A stretch of DNA of 64,000 nt from Brachypodium distachyon (lineage: Eukaryota; Streptophyta; Magnoliopsida; Poales; Poaceae): assembly GCF_000005505.3 (NCBI RefSeq), contig NC_016135.3, positions 10,262,613 through 10,326,612 of the forward strand, given 5' to 3'. The notes below the pieces were generated by a model. That model worked only from the letters and a program-made list of their open reading frames with translations. It was not told the DNA's origin and did no database searches. Position numbers and translations under genes: made by a program. Shown here piece after piece: positions 1 to 10,354 of the stretch (position 1 is its first letter; every line of letters begins with the position of its first letter).

Positions 1-210
1 CCAAATCAAGTCAACATTAATCCGTTCCATGTGCATGAAATCAGGACGACTCTTTCCTTCTGTGACTCGGCAGATCATGTAGACTCCTGCATTAAAATAA
101 CTTGCCATTCCAGGCTAATCCATCCGATCCAGCAAACTAGTTCTTATCTTCTCCTCGTTCCCATTCTCATGCTCTCTGCATCGGTTGCCATGGGAGATGA
201 CGTTGGCTAG

Positions 211-645
211 GTGACGGTCAAGAAGGACACGGCATGGCCATGCCGAACGGGAGAGAAAGAGAAGGCAAGGCGCTACCTCGCTGGCGGCAACAACCTCAAC
301 AATAAGGACATGCGCTCACTCGCCGTCAACAGGCTTGACAAGATGGACATCAGCTTGCTTGCTGGCAACAGCCTTGACATCACGGATGTCTCGCAACAGC
401 CTCAACATGAAGGCCGTGCGCTCGCTCGCTGACAACATGAATGCCACGAAGCATGTGCTGAGTGAAATTGCGTAAGCCGAGCAAGAGTAGCAGGAGATGC
501 ACGACGCAAACATGAAATGGTTGGACGAGGAGAAGATCTAGCTACAAGAACAAGATAGGATGCTTCTTGAGCGGTTCGGTAAGGATTACGGGGATTGGCG
601 GAGAAAAGATGACTTTCGGTTGGAGCTGAAAAGGCGTCAGGGTTA
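211..645 (+). pseudogene. decayed coiled-coil ORF, left palindrome arm
   Basis: An open stretch starts at 211. In shifted frames it matches the ORF of the opposite arm: the same GEK, NSLDK and LAGNSLD motifs, then a Glu/Lys/Trp-rich segment ending in a WRRKD motif near 598-612. In-frame stops (for example TAG near 488 and 538) and frame changes break it. The product family is not recognised. The charged C-terminal part resembles coiled-coil tails seen in plant transposon-associated proteins, but this is inference. Confidence 0.5.
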
Positions 646-679
646 ATGTGCAGACCATAAACAGTGCAATTTGTGGTTA

Positions 680-935
680 CTAGCTAAATACCCCTGCGTT
701 GGTACGGATAATACAAATTAAACTACTTGTTATAGATAGACTAAAAACAACTATGATATATTAGCAATATTTGGAAGTAATAATATCTCCAACTCTGGTG
801 GCAAACATCATCACCATCTCAGTTTATTGCGGTAGGTTGGTTGTTTGCATTAGAAATAAATATAGGATTATTATTTTTCAATAGAAGGAGGTGACGGACC
901 GCCGCCACCAATTGGCTCTTTTATAAGAGTAAAGA
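680..935 (-). mobile_element. non-autonomous Helitron (256 bp)
   Basis: Read on the minus strand the element begins TCTTTACTCTTATAAAAGAG and ends in CTAG. Just before the end is the grass Helitron signature CCGTACCAACGCAGGGG, a degenerate form of the terminal CCGT/ACGG hairpin. It sits between A (679) and T (936), the usual Helitron target. A second member with the same ends is at 55980-56977. No coding capacity. Confidence 0.8.
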
Positions 936-1280
936 TAATATAATTTCATTTGCTCGTTGTGAGATCAAATTTCCTTTTCTTATAAGTAGTAGTAGAGTAC
1001 TCCATATGATTGATATCATCATACTTCTTCATACTTTTCTATTTCCTTTTGCATTGATGGGGGTGCATAGTGCAAAAGGAAATAAGAAGCATGAAGAAGT
1101 ATGATGACATCGATCATCTAGAGTACTCTACTTCCTACTTATAAGCAAAGGAAATTTGCTCACATAAATAGGAAATGTAGATTATAACCACAAAAACAAT
1201 TGCACTGCATATAGTCTTGCAAGTGCATGTCCCTGTTTATGGTCCGATAATTGCACTGTTTATGGTCTGAAAATTAACCT

Positions 1281-1688
1281 CTACGCTTGTGAGTCCAATG
1301 GAAAGCCATCTTTTCTCCGCCAATGCTCGTAATCCTTATCGAACCGCTCATGAAGTATCATATCTTGTTCTTGTAGCCAGATCTTCTCCTCCTCCAACCA
1401 TTTCATGTTTGCGTCCTGCCACTCCTGCTCGGCCTTTGCAACTTCACTCAACACATGATTCATGTTATCATCGAGGGAGCAAATCCTCATGGTGAGGCTG
1501 TTAAGGACGACCGCACTGACGTCCATCTTGTCAAGGCTGTTGCCGGCGAGCGAGCTGACGTCCGTCTTGTTGAGGCTGTTGATAGCGAGCGTGTCCTGTC
1601 GAGGTTGTTGCCGGCAAGCGGGCGCCTTGCCTTCTATTAATTTCTCTCCTGTTCCGCATGGCATGCTTTGTCCTTGACCATCACCCAA
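1281..1688 (-). pseudogene. coiled-coil ORF, right palindrome arm
   Basis: This is an uninterrupted 135-codon ORF on the minus strand. The N-terminal half has repeated NSL(N/D)K and SLAGNSL motifs. The C-terminal half (about residues 75-130) is highly charged and Trp-rich, with heptad-like spacing and a final WRRKDGF. It is the better preserved copy of the ORF in the left arm. No known domain is recognised, and it is short and lies inside a repeat. I treat it as a fragment of a transposon-associated gene. Confidence 0.45.
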
Positions 1689-2015
1689 TCATCGTCGTCT
1701 CTCCCATGACAACCGATGCAGAGAGCACTAGAATGAGGGAGGAGGAAAAGGAAAGGACTAGTTTGGTGGATCGGACGGGAATGTAGAGGTGAGTCACAGA
1801 ATGAAAGATGTTCGTCCTGATTTCATGCGCATGGAACGGATTGTTGTTGGTTTGATTAGCCTAGTCACAAGAGGAATTAATCAACCCGATTTTAAGCACA
1901 TGCATTGGGTTTGATTAATGTGGCCTGCTGCAAACTTCCGCGCCTTAAGTTTTGGAAATCTGGAGGAAAACTTATAGGCCTTACCAAAAAAAACTGGAGG
2001 GGGTATGAAAAGCTA

Positions 2016-2128
2016 CTCCCTCTGACCCATATTACTTGTCTCAAATTTGCCCAAATATGGATGTATCTACGTTTAAAAAGCGTCTAGATACATGTAATAT
2101 TTCGACAAGTAATATGGGTCGGAGGGAG
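2016..2128. mobile_element. Stowaway MITE
   Basis: 113 bp with terminal inverted repeats CTCCCTCTGACCC / GGGTCGGAGGGAG and TA duplications at 2014-2015 and 2129-2130. These are the marks of a Tc1/mariner-derived Stowaway. The internal sequence (ACATGTAATATTTCGACAAG) is shared with the copies at 7374, 8216, 34166, 40260 and 43698, so they form one family. Confidence 0.9.
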
Positions 2129-2420
2129 TACATCAACTGTCTGCTACATTACAAGCAACTATATTGTAGAAACAAATGCACCATCGGATGTGACAAATTG
2201 AGGGTGAAAACTCCAAATTGTTTCACGTGGTAGCCACCAAAAACTATAGAAGAGATCAAATTCCTGCTTGTACTGATGGTCATGGGAAGGCAGGCAGCTC
2301 ACTACCAACCATGTACAAAAATCAGTGATTGTCTGGAACACCATAAACAACAAAATAGGGATCACTGCCAATCCTTTCATTGCACTTTGACATTTCTGAA
2401 CTTGTTCATTCTGTCCTCTT

Positions 2421-2464
2421 TTCGAAGGAGGAATTTTTTTTGCGCACATTCGAAGGAGGAATTT
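2421..2464. repeat. micro-insertion with 16-bp target duplication
   Basis: TTCGAAGGAGGAATTT occurs at 2421-2436 and 2449-2464. The 12 bases TTTTTGCGCACA lie between the copies. It lies within the decayed LINE and interrupts its reading frame. Confidence 0.8.
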
Positions 2465-4235
2465 GATCCTGTTGTCCACACCATGCTTGTTAACCGTGTG
2501 CCAGGGCCGGATGGTCTTATTGGACTTTCCTCAAGAGATGTTGGCAAATCATGAAAGAAGACTTATGTAGGCCCTGTCATGATTTCCATCTTCATCGAGT
2601 AAACCTTCAATCACTCAGTGACTATAGGCACATCTCACTGCTTCTGCTTAACGCATGTCTCAACTTACTCACCAATCTTTAAGCAGACAGGCCTCGAAAG
2701 AAGATTTTATAATTGGCTCTTAGGAACCAGTATGGTTTCATTAAGAGAGAATCATACAGGATGCTTCGACCTTCGAATACCTTCGTCAATGATAACAATC
2801 AAGATGAGAAGTCATTATTCTTAAACTGGACTTGAAAAGGTGTTTGACAAAAAAAGGTGTTTGACATGATTGAGCATGACCCTATCTTGAAAATCTTGTT
2901 CCACATCTGATTTGCCAATAGATGCATCACTTGGGTCGAGAATCTTCTAAGCTCAGGCATGTCGACCGTCCTACTCAATGGAGTCTCAGGAAACATTGTA
3001 GGAGGGGGGATTCAAGGAACGGAAACGCGGGTCGAGGATCGCAGTTTGATAGAAAAGATGGATCGATGGGGTACTCTCCTTTGGGGCGATGGGACGCAAG
3101 GCGGGACGCGATCCCATTAAATTGGGGACGATCTACCAGGGTCGATCAATACGAATCACAGTAGATAGTCTAGAATCAGTATTGGAAAGGCAGAACGGAA
3201 TGGAAAGAGAGCAAATTATGCATGGAAAGAGCTGAATTTTAGCCGCGTTTAGAGGATCGTAGTTAGGCAGTTTAGTTTCCTTTTCATTTTCCTCCTTAAT
3301 GTCCGCATGTTTCCTTTATCTCTAAATCTCTTTCCTTCTCTTGGCACTGCAACGTCCCCGCATCATGGGATCACATTGCTGCCAACGAATCGTATCGACC
3401 CGGCTTCGACCCCGACTCTCGATTCGGGTCGACGAATCGGATTCACGGGACGCGGCACCGTTCCGCGTCCCCGGCTTCTATGGTCACCCCTCCTCTTTGT
3501 CATGTTGCAGACCTTCTTCAGTGCATTAACCACTCAGTTTACAATAGTGACCTCCTCCATTGCCTGATCCCAACTCCCAATCGTGACTTCCCCATTATTC
3601 AGTACGCGAAGACACCATTCTGATAATGGAAACTTGCCCTAGACAACTCCTGTCTTAAAGGCATCCTTGAATCCTTAAGTCAGTCCATGGGAATCAGAGT
3701 TGTCTTCAACAAATCTTGCATGCTGCCCATTAACGTCAAGGAAGAAAAAACTTGGATATCTTGATGGCCTCTCCGGATACAAAATAGGTTCCTTCCCTCT
3801 CAATTAGGGCTGCCCATGGGTCTCATCAATCCCTTTCATGGACCCCATAGAAATACACCTTGCCTCTTTCTCTTCTTTTCCTCTCACTTGGTGTTATAAT
3901 TCGAGTTACTCAATCTATTTTGAATGCCCTCCCCATGCTACCTCAGCATTCTTAAACTCCTGAAGGAGTTGAAGAAAATATCGACAGGGCCTGTCACATG
4001 TGCCCCTTGGGGAAAAGCCTAGAGCTCTAATCGAAGTAAATCCCTGGTGGCATGAGATAACATTTGCAAACCCAGAAACAAGGGCGTCCTTGGTGTGAAT
4101 GCGATTGACCTCTCTGTTTAAAATAAGGCCTTGCTCCTATGTCTCCAGAAGTTCTACGACAAACATGATCCTCCCTCAGTGCAGCTGGTTTGCTGCCACT
4201 TCAACTCAGATTGCCCCTTATGCCACCAGATCGAT
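2440..4235 (+). pseudogene. LINE (L1-type) reverse transcriptase remnant
   Basis: Broken peptides in all three plus frames follow the order of a plant L1 reverse transcriptase. They include a PGPDG motif (about 2505), a region ending in an AFDMIEHD-like block (about 2850-2880), PLLFVM (about 3486-3505), FNKSCMLPIN (about 3710-3735), a GLPMGL block (about 3805-3820) and a downstream NKALLL...FYDKHD block (about 4115-4170). Stops and frameshifts are frequent, so nothing is functional. The copy is interrupted between about 3000 and 3480 by unrelated sequence that splits the expected RQGDPLSPLLF motif. Confidence 0.7.
3000..3480. other. unrelated insert splitting the LINE
   Basis: From about 3000 to 3480 the LINE homology stops and resumes at CTCCTCTTTGTCATG. 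The insert is rich in CG dinucleotides and in GGGTCGA/GACCC-type motifs near its ends. I could not identify clean terminal repeats or a target duplication, so its class is unknown. Confidence 0.4.
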
Positions 4236-5523
4236 GTTTTTTTTGGTGGCATGATGTCATGAAACTGGACTGTGATTGCATGTGTCATTGTCTTCAATAT
4301 TTTTAGGGGAACACATGCTTCTCTTTTTCTCAGACACAATGAAACGCCTGTCATTTTGTATTAGAAGAAGAGCGTTCAGATGATGCAGACATTACAAATC
4401 AGCGCAAAGTACAAAAAGACCAAAAGGCTACACTACTAAAACCAAAAGCAAAGCAAAGCAGAAAACCAAAAATGTATAATTGCCCTACCATTAGGGCCGA
4501 TGGTCAGGAGGCCTTGTGTGAACACGTCGTTTCTCTGGAATGATTGCTAGGCTGACCAATTTTCACTTCCAAATTTTGAAGATTGCACTCATTTGGCTGC
4601 TGCTCAATAATAGGCTCACTACCAGAAATATGCTCATGAGATGTAACTGCTTGGTTTCTAATGTTTCGAACTGTGTGCTTGGCACTCTTTAGATGTTAGA
4701 CAATATTGTGCCCAGCATCAAATCTTGGTGTCTTCTCTTCTGCAGAGAACTGTCTTTATCTCCTTTTAATTCGAGGAGCCTAGGACTCCTCTCATCGAGT
4801 GGCTGGATTCAATTGTATATCTTTTTTTGTTTAGCCCTCTCCCTCTGAATTCTATTCCCACTCTAGCCTGTCCATGTTTGTGGTGTACATCCTTTTCTAT
4901 ATCTTGTAAATCCTTTTCCCCCAGATATAGTGTATATACTGTCAGGGCTTCCCCTACAGTTTTTAGTAAAAAATTTTGAATAAAAATACATTTGGACAAT
5001 GTTGACAAACATTGCACAATTTTACCATGTTTTCAACCAAGCTTCTTTGCGCTTGTTGTTTTAATTTAGTGGTTTCAGTCCCTGTACATGTCTACGTAAT
5101 TGTACCTCTTTGTTCGATCTTAATCAATGGAATTTTGTTAAAAAATTTGTCTCAAGAATAACATCCACCTTTAAAATCTGTGGGGAGAGCACTGAAGCAA
5201 CCGCTCAGAGGCAAAATGGTTCTGACAGTGCTAGACCACCACAGTCAATCTTTTTCAAAAGTTCCATGATTTCTGCTACACCATGGCCCAGAATCTCCCT
5301 GTTTTACTTGGAGCTTGCAAGGCTTCAGCTTTCAGTTCCCTCCTTCCTTCTATGCGTAGGAAAAATTGACTACAGATCAGCGGTTTGTATAAGACCATTG
5401 GGTTATTAATAAGCTGTAGATGTGGACAGTGGGTAAAATGTAGAGCACTTGGTATTTTATGATAAGAGATTTGCAGTCTAAATCTCTCTCTCATGACGTT
5501 AACTTCTAAAGTCACTCATGTAG
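4236..5523. other. gene-free stretch, LINE 3' tails likely
   Basis: This holds T-rich sequence typical of LINE 3' ends, for example the block near 4790-4960 and the TGTACCTCTTTGTTCGATC / AATGGAATTTTGTTAAAAAA block near 5104-5146. Open frames here are short and lack recognisable domains. The part just before 5524 may be intron of the hydrolase gene. Confidence 0.3.
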
Positions 5524-5911
5524 GTACCAAGATCTAATGAAGGAAAGCTCGAAGTTGCCACTATTTGACTTAAGGAAGCTCAATGCATCATTGCCGGTAC
5601 CTTGTGTACCAAACAGTACATTAGATGTTCTCGTCATGGGTGCAAGCAATGATTTCATTGTTGTGAGTAAACCCCAAACTCCCCAAACAAATATATATCA
5701 CATGCGAGATAAAAAAAGCTTGGTTTCTTATTATCTTCACATTTCCGTGTTTTAGGATGCAGAAGGGCTTTCTGAAACTGCAAAATTTTACAATGTTCAA
5801 CCTGTCTGTGTGGAAGGGTTAGCACATGATATCATGTTAGATTGCTCATGGCAGAAAGGAGCTGAGGTAATCCTATATTGGTTAGATAAACTCGCAGCGA
5901 CATTTATCTAG
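5524..5911 (+). pseudogene. alpha/beta-hydrolase gene, last two exons only
   Basis: Two exons fit together in frame. The first is 5524-5662 (acceptor TAG before 5524; donor GTGAGT at 5663). The second is 5756-5911 (acceptor TTTTAG before 5756; stop TAG at 5909-5911). They encode the C-terminus of a plant alpha/beta-hydrolase (Hydrolase_4 type). Visible features are a VLVMGASNDFIV strand-turn segment carrying the usual acid residue, then DAEGL, then GLAHDIMLDCSW with the catalytic-type His. The reading frame is intact across both exons. No upstream exons are seen in the 5.5 kb to the left, which is filled with transposons. It is either a 3' fragment or the tail of a gene whose 5' exons lie outside the window. 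Confidence 0.65.
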
Positions 5912-6842
5912 TTTTATCTTCATCTGTTGGATTTGACATCTTGGAGCCCATATATGGTTATATTTGTAGCATAGAACCTTCTGCTACCGGCAGTTTCTAA
6001 TAGTGCTCTGAAGTTTTTTTTTTCGAGGGACATGTTTTGCGTACCATGTGGTATGTTCTGAAACTTCAGAGGTTGGATAGCAAGTCCTAGTTTCGTTGGT
6101 AAGTATTACTTCCTTCAGAATAAAAATTTGCTTTGGTAAGTTGTTCTCTTATTTCTTGCCTGTGTGATTTGCCTTAAGGGGTCTGCAATCCTACATCTAT
6201 TGCCAGCTGTCTAGGGCTGTGCTCTTGCTGGTAGTAATCAGGGAGCTGATATCCCAAGTTTCATTCTCATTGAAAACGAAACCTCAGCACAGCCAAGAAT
6301 GGTCAAAGCATGTCCAGAAAGCAAAAGAACCAAAACTGGGTACAAGCATCTTTAAGCTATTATTAAGTAGCAAACATCGTGTCGACGAACACCTAAACAG
6401 TTAAAGTCCCACATCCTTCACATGCGCAGATGCGCTGCAATCTTCCGTGGAGATGCAGAGTCAACCTCATGCCAGCAGCTGATCAGCTCAGTCATGCTGG
6501 TACATCTTCTCAGCCCCAGGCCGGTTGCAAAGGATCTAGGAGCTTCTTTTGAATGAGCTCTCCAAATCTGTCTAGCCTTTTTACCTCCAGGTCTTTGTAG
6601 TTTGTATGGGACTTTTCACTCTATGATAAAAGGACATGATCAGCCTCCAGGCCTTTGTAGCTTGACATTCTTCGAAACAGTAAACTCGTTCCTGCATTTC
6701 TACAATACCCACAGGACTGCTGAAGACGGTGTCTTTAAAACCATGTGTTTCTTATTGCACAGTCAGAATTTGGCTACAAACTACAAAGTTAGGAATCTGG
6801 ATATCAAAAAATTCAAAAATTACTGCCAGACTTCTTTACCTA
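5912..6842. other. gene-free stretch, LINE-derived at the right
   Basis: No coding exon is recognised. The right part (from about 6540) reads on the minus strand as the end of the LINE fragment that continues past the hAT MITE at 6843. The left part is probably 3' flank of the hydrolase exons. Confidence 0.3.
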
Positions 6843-7200
6843 CAGTGGCGGAGCCAGGAACTAACTTAGAGCAGGGCCATTATAGTGTATGTGACTAAGA
6901 AAAAGTAATTTAGGAGGAGAAGACCCGGACCAAACTTCAAATTATCACAATTTACCAAAGAAAAAAAAGTTCAAGCCCCAGGCCGTGGCCTCCCTTGCCT
7001 GAGGCTTGTCTCTGCCCCTCTTTACCTACTAAACATTCCAACATCAAATGCCGATTGGATTCTTTCTCACTACACTGGGCACATTCTTCTGGTTTATGCA
7101 CATTTCTCTTTTCCAAAATATCTCTAGTCATGATCTTATTCTTCGTGAGCAACCATAACACCTGAATTCTAGGGGAATTTTGAGTTTCCAAACAACAGGC
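6700..7200 (-). pseudogene. LINE fragment with zf-RVT domain, split by a MITE
   Basis: The minus-strand frame 7191-7028 encodes a reverse-transcriptase zinc-binding segment. It has a PRIQVLWLL block, a TRDILEKR block and a C-x2-C ... H ... C arrangement (CAQC, NRHLMLEC), as in the zf-RVT domain at the end of plant LINE ORF2. Removing the element at 6843-7020 and one TTTACCTA copy restores CLVGKEVWQ across the junction, which confirms the order of events. Stops follow soon after. Non-functional. Confidence 0.6.
6843..7020. mobile_element. hAT-type MITE (178 bp)
   Basis: Flanked by an exact 8-bp duplication TTTACCTA (6835-6842 and 7021-7028). The ends are CAGTGGCGGAGCCAGG and, inverted, GAGGGGCAGAGACAAG, imperfect but alignable. 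An 8-bp duplication and CAG-G-GC ends indicate a non-autonomous hAT element. It interrupts a LINE fragment. Confidence 0.7.
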
Positions 7201-7373
7201 TAGAAAATAAGTTGCAACCTTCTGGGTGTCAATAATGGCATATAAAGAGCTGGATGAATAGCTGTCACTGGATGAATATGTCTCGTTTGATTAATTTGCC
7301 AGATTAGTGAGTCATGTTGCTCAGAATATGTGATACTCTGGGTAGCACTCTCAAGCCCGTACTTAATTTTATA

Positions 7374-7486
7374 CTCCTTCCGTTTCATAATTCTTGTCAA
7401 AATATTGCATGTATCTAGATGCTTTTTAGGAATAGATACATCCATTTTTGAATAAATTTAAGACAAGAATTATGAAACGAAGGTAG
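7374..7486. mobile_element. Stowaway MITE
   Basis: 113 bp, ends CTCCTTCCGTTTCATAATTC / GAATTATGAAACGAAGGTAG, TA duplications at 7372-7373 and 7487-7488. Same family as 2016-2128. Confidence 0.88.
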
Positions 7487-8215
7487 TACCTTATTATGTG
7501 TACTAATGGGCCAGCGCGCTTTGCTACGCCGTCTGATATGAGCTGTGATTTACGTGCCAAAGAAATTTTGGGGCTTCAATATACTTATTTATTTTTCTTA
7601 CTTATGGGTGTGGTTGTTTAAGCAGAGTAAACACAGTGAGGATCGGCAAACAATTGTCTCCTCATTAATCTCACGGCGCCCCGCAAACAAAGCCAAAAAA
7701 ACGAAACCTCATCAGACCTATATCAAGGAAGAACCTTGTATTGCCTGAGGGGCGTCAAGAAATTCATTATATGTTATTTGTTGTACTCTGTGGAGCATTG
7801 ATAATATAATTATTGTCAAAGAACCGTCAATGTGTTAATTCAATGAGTTTATCAAAAGGTGAATAACCCATGTGTATTCGGAAGAACATATTGATAAGTG
7901 TAGAATACAAATTCTGAAGGGAAAGCCACGGGAAACAAATGGCAGAATTAGTTTGCATTTGATGAGATTGGTGTAGAAAATATGGATACAACACATTAAA
8001 TAAGACAAAATACAGGTAGTGAAGTCTCACATATAGCGATCAAATGAGGACAAATTCTATGTAAGCTAGCCAGTACCGGACAACAACAACATGATGCCAC
8101 CAATGAGCCATGGGCCAATATACCTGCAATATATCGATGTCAAGTCTTCTGGATCCAAATCGTAAAAAAATACCTCCATCGAATTCCTATAAGAAGCAAG
8201 CTTGACTAAGTATTA
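7487..8215. other. gene-free stretch, nothing recognised
   Basis: AT-rich sequence with only short open frames. No domain, repeat end or duplication recognised. Confidence 0.3.
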
Positions 8216-8328
8216 CTTCTTCCGTTTCATAATTCTTGTCTCAAATTTGTTCAAATATGAATGTATCTATTCTTAAGAAGCGTCTAGATACATGTAATAT
8301 TTCGACAAGAATTATGGAACGGAGGTAG
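8216..8328. mobile_element. Stowaway MITE
   Basis: 113 bp, ends CTTCTTCCGTTTCATAATTC / GAATTATGGAACGGAGGTAG, TA duplications at 8214-8215 and 8329-8330. Same family as 2016-2128. Confidence 0.88.
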
Positions 8329-8539
8329 TAACAAACAGTAAGGTCATTTACCAAAACATTTGTTCTTGATTGGAAGCATCAAGTCACAGATACAATGAGT
8401 ATGTTTATGACTCAAACCCATACCAACGATTTGTAAAATGTCTAACATAAACATTTATATAATCACAAAACAAAATCACACGATTTGTTCATAAATGATC
8501 AAATGTGAGTTATAGCTTGTCATTGTCTGAAGCTCCAGA

Positions 8540-8781
8540 CTTTTTTTCTTTCTAGAATACACCCAAGCAAGTGTATCATACATTGATAGAAGGTGACTGT
8601 ATAGCAGTTTTACAGACCCCAAGGCCAGTTAATACAAATTGATTAGTCAGTATCTCTCCACTCATCGCTACCAGTCGGTAACCTTTGCAAAGATAGAGTC
8701 CTTCATCAAGCCAGCAAGCTTCCACTTTCCGCCTTCCGACCGAATGGCCAGCAGAATCGACGCAACGCTCGGAGCCTGACC
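8540..8781 (-). mobile_element. 5'-truncated LINE-like retroposon with 24-bp duplication
   Basis: The 24 bases starting CTTGTCATTGTCTG occur exactly at 8516-8539 and 8782-8805. Between them are 242 bases that, on the minus strand, end in a short A-rich tail (AAAGAAAAAAAG). This fits target-primed reverse transcription of a strongly 5'-truncated non-LTR element. The insert encodes no recognisable domain beyond a possible ORF2 C-terminus. Confidence 0.75.
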
Positions 8782-8805
8782 CTTGTCATTGTCTGAAGCT
8801 CCAGA

Positions 8806-9243
8806 TTTGTGCATAGATTTAAAAAAAATCTAGACAACGGTGAGCAAACACCAAGGGCTAGCTAGTCATGAACCGAAAACAGTCTTTTATTTGTCCTAAT
8901 AGCATAAATAACCATCTAAAATTAAGCAAATCACCATTTTTTCCCCCGTGAATCACCTCAACAATTATCAGTGATATCGATTTGCAGTGCCACAAACTTA
9001 ATAGTCAGTCTTGTGAGTTTGAATTGTTACCAAGGCAAAGTTCTCTCCCTCGTACCAGTCTAGAGCCATCTAAACGATGTAAAAAAATTCTGCATCCCAG
9101 TTCTTATCCTAAACTGAACAAAAGTGTCGTACAAAAAAATGCTCGAGAGCGCTCGCTATGTTTGTTATAAAATTGTTAACATAAATAGCTGATAAGATGG
9201 ATGGCGGTTGTAGGGATTTGACAACAAACAAAATACAACAATA
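8806..9243. other. gene-free stretch, nothing recognised
   Basis: AT-rich. A short palindrome near 8816-8834 (TAGATTTAAAAAAAATCTA) is the only structure seen. Confidence 0.3.
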
Positions 9244-9476
9244 CTCCTTCCGTCCCTAATTAATTGACGCCGGATTTTTTGCCAAGAAAACACCTGTAAA
9301 TTCCTGAAATAAACTGCAGTCCACGTTCTATTGGAATTTTTACGTAAAACCCTTGTAATTTTTTGAAATTAACGCGCAGTCCACGTTTAATTGAAGATGT
9401 GGACTGCAGGTTTATTTCAGAAATTTACAGGGTTTTTTTTTTGAAAAAAACCCGGTGCCAATTAATTAGGAACTAA
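9244..9476. mobile_element. Stowaway-like MITE, right end degenerate
   Basis: Begins after TA with CTCCTTCCGTCCCTAATTAATTG. The inverted right end is CAATTAATTAGGAAC (9459-9473), after which homology fades. A Tourist element begins at 9477. The interior contains a long inverted repeat around AGTCCACGTT. The exact right boundary is not determinable. Confidence 0.6.
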
Positions 9477-9810
9477 GGGCCTCCACAGTGTATGCCAAAT
9501 TGAGGTGCCAAATTGAAAATTTAGTTTTTGGCACCACTTCACGCCACTGTGGAGGGGATCACCTACTTGCTCGCGATGCCGAATTCCTCCAAACAATATA
9601 AAACAATATTCATGCATGCATCCCCTTCCTTGTTGGCTGAAAGTAGATGAGGGTGGAGAGAGAGTACATTTATATATGAGTTTTAACAATGGTGGGTCCC
9701 ATACATGAATTTTTTTGGCTTTGGCTACACCGTGTTGAAATGATACTTTTAGTACCGCTGCCAAATAATATGAGGTGGCAAATTTAGCATTTGGCTCATT
9801 GTGGAGGCCC
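9477..9810. mobile_element. Tourist-type MITE (334 bp)
   Basis: Terminal repeats are GGGCCTCCACAGTGTATG at the left and, inverted, GGGCCTCCACAATGAGCC at the right. TAA duplications flank it at 9474-9476 and 9811-9813, a 3-bp TWA target as in PIF/Harbinger elements. It landed in or at the right end of the Stowaway-like element. Confidence 0.85.
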
Positions 9811-10030
9811 TAATATATGACACATTTACGTAAAGAAAAACAAAATTTAAGTAACCAGTACTTCACAAGTTACACATGACACATACAGGTTCCAAACTTT
9901 AAGTCATCAAGCTTGCTTAAGGGCATCTCAAGTCGTCCCCCCTAAAGGCCCACTAAACGGGTTTAGCGGGCGCCGACGCCTAAAATCCGACCCAACTGGC
10001 ATCCCCGATTTGTTTTTCATCCGGCGCGGC

Positions 10031-10048
10031 GGGGGGGGGGGGGGGGGG
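10031..10048 (+). repeat. G18 homopolymer
   Basis: An uninterrupted run of 18 G in the left untranslated part of the Harbinger element. Run length here is prone to replication slippage and sequencing error. Confidence 0.95.
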
Positions 10049-10354
10049 AGGAGCAAGCGGGGGCGCCGACTGGGGCACAAAACCATGCGGGCCAGCACTG
10101 TCAACGGTACAACCCAAAAAACAAACCCTATTGCCCCGATTTGCCCCGAATCGCCGACTTCCGCCCCCGAATCGCTGCCGGAACCACCCCTCTCACTGGC
10201 GACTTCCACCCCCGAACCTACCGCCGCATAGATCTGCCTTTGTCGCCGCAGTTCCGCTGTCCGCCGCCGGCCAGTTCCAGCATCGCGTCGGTGCCCACCC
10301 AGCGGCCGCCTCCTCGCTTCTTGTCGTCAAGGTGTTCGGCGATTTGCCAAGGCC

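Larger units (their letters stand above)
1..1865. repeat. large imperfect palindrome (inverted repeat, 17-base spacer)
   Basis: The left arm (about 1-1053) and right arm (about 1071-1865) are inverted copies around a spacer at 1054-1070. The inner ends pair almost base for base (1020-1053 with 1071-1103). The outer ends also match: the block with AATCCGTTCCATG near position 20 recurs inverted near 1830-1845. The left arm is longer mainly because of the Helitron at 680-935. The right arm has some 45 bases near 1200-1245 that the left arm lacks. Each arm carries a decayed version of the same coding sequence. The left end touches the window edge, so the full arm length is unknown. I see no diagnostic termini. 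It could be a foldback transposon or an inverted duplication of a transposon fragment. Confidence 0.85.

Noticed and set aside
5999..6075. another T-run micro-insertion (around GCTCTGAAGT / GTTCTGAAAC)
   Set aside because: Duplicated words differ at about four of thirteen positions, too weak to count.
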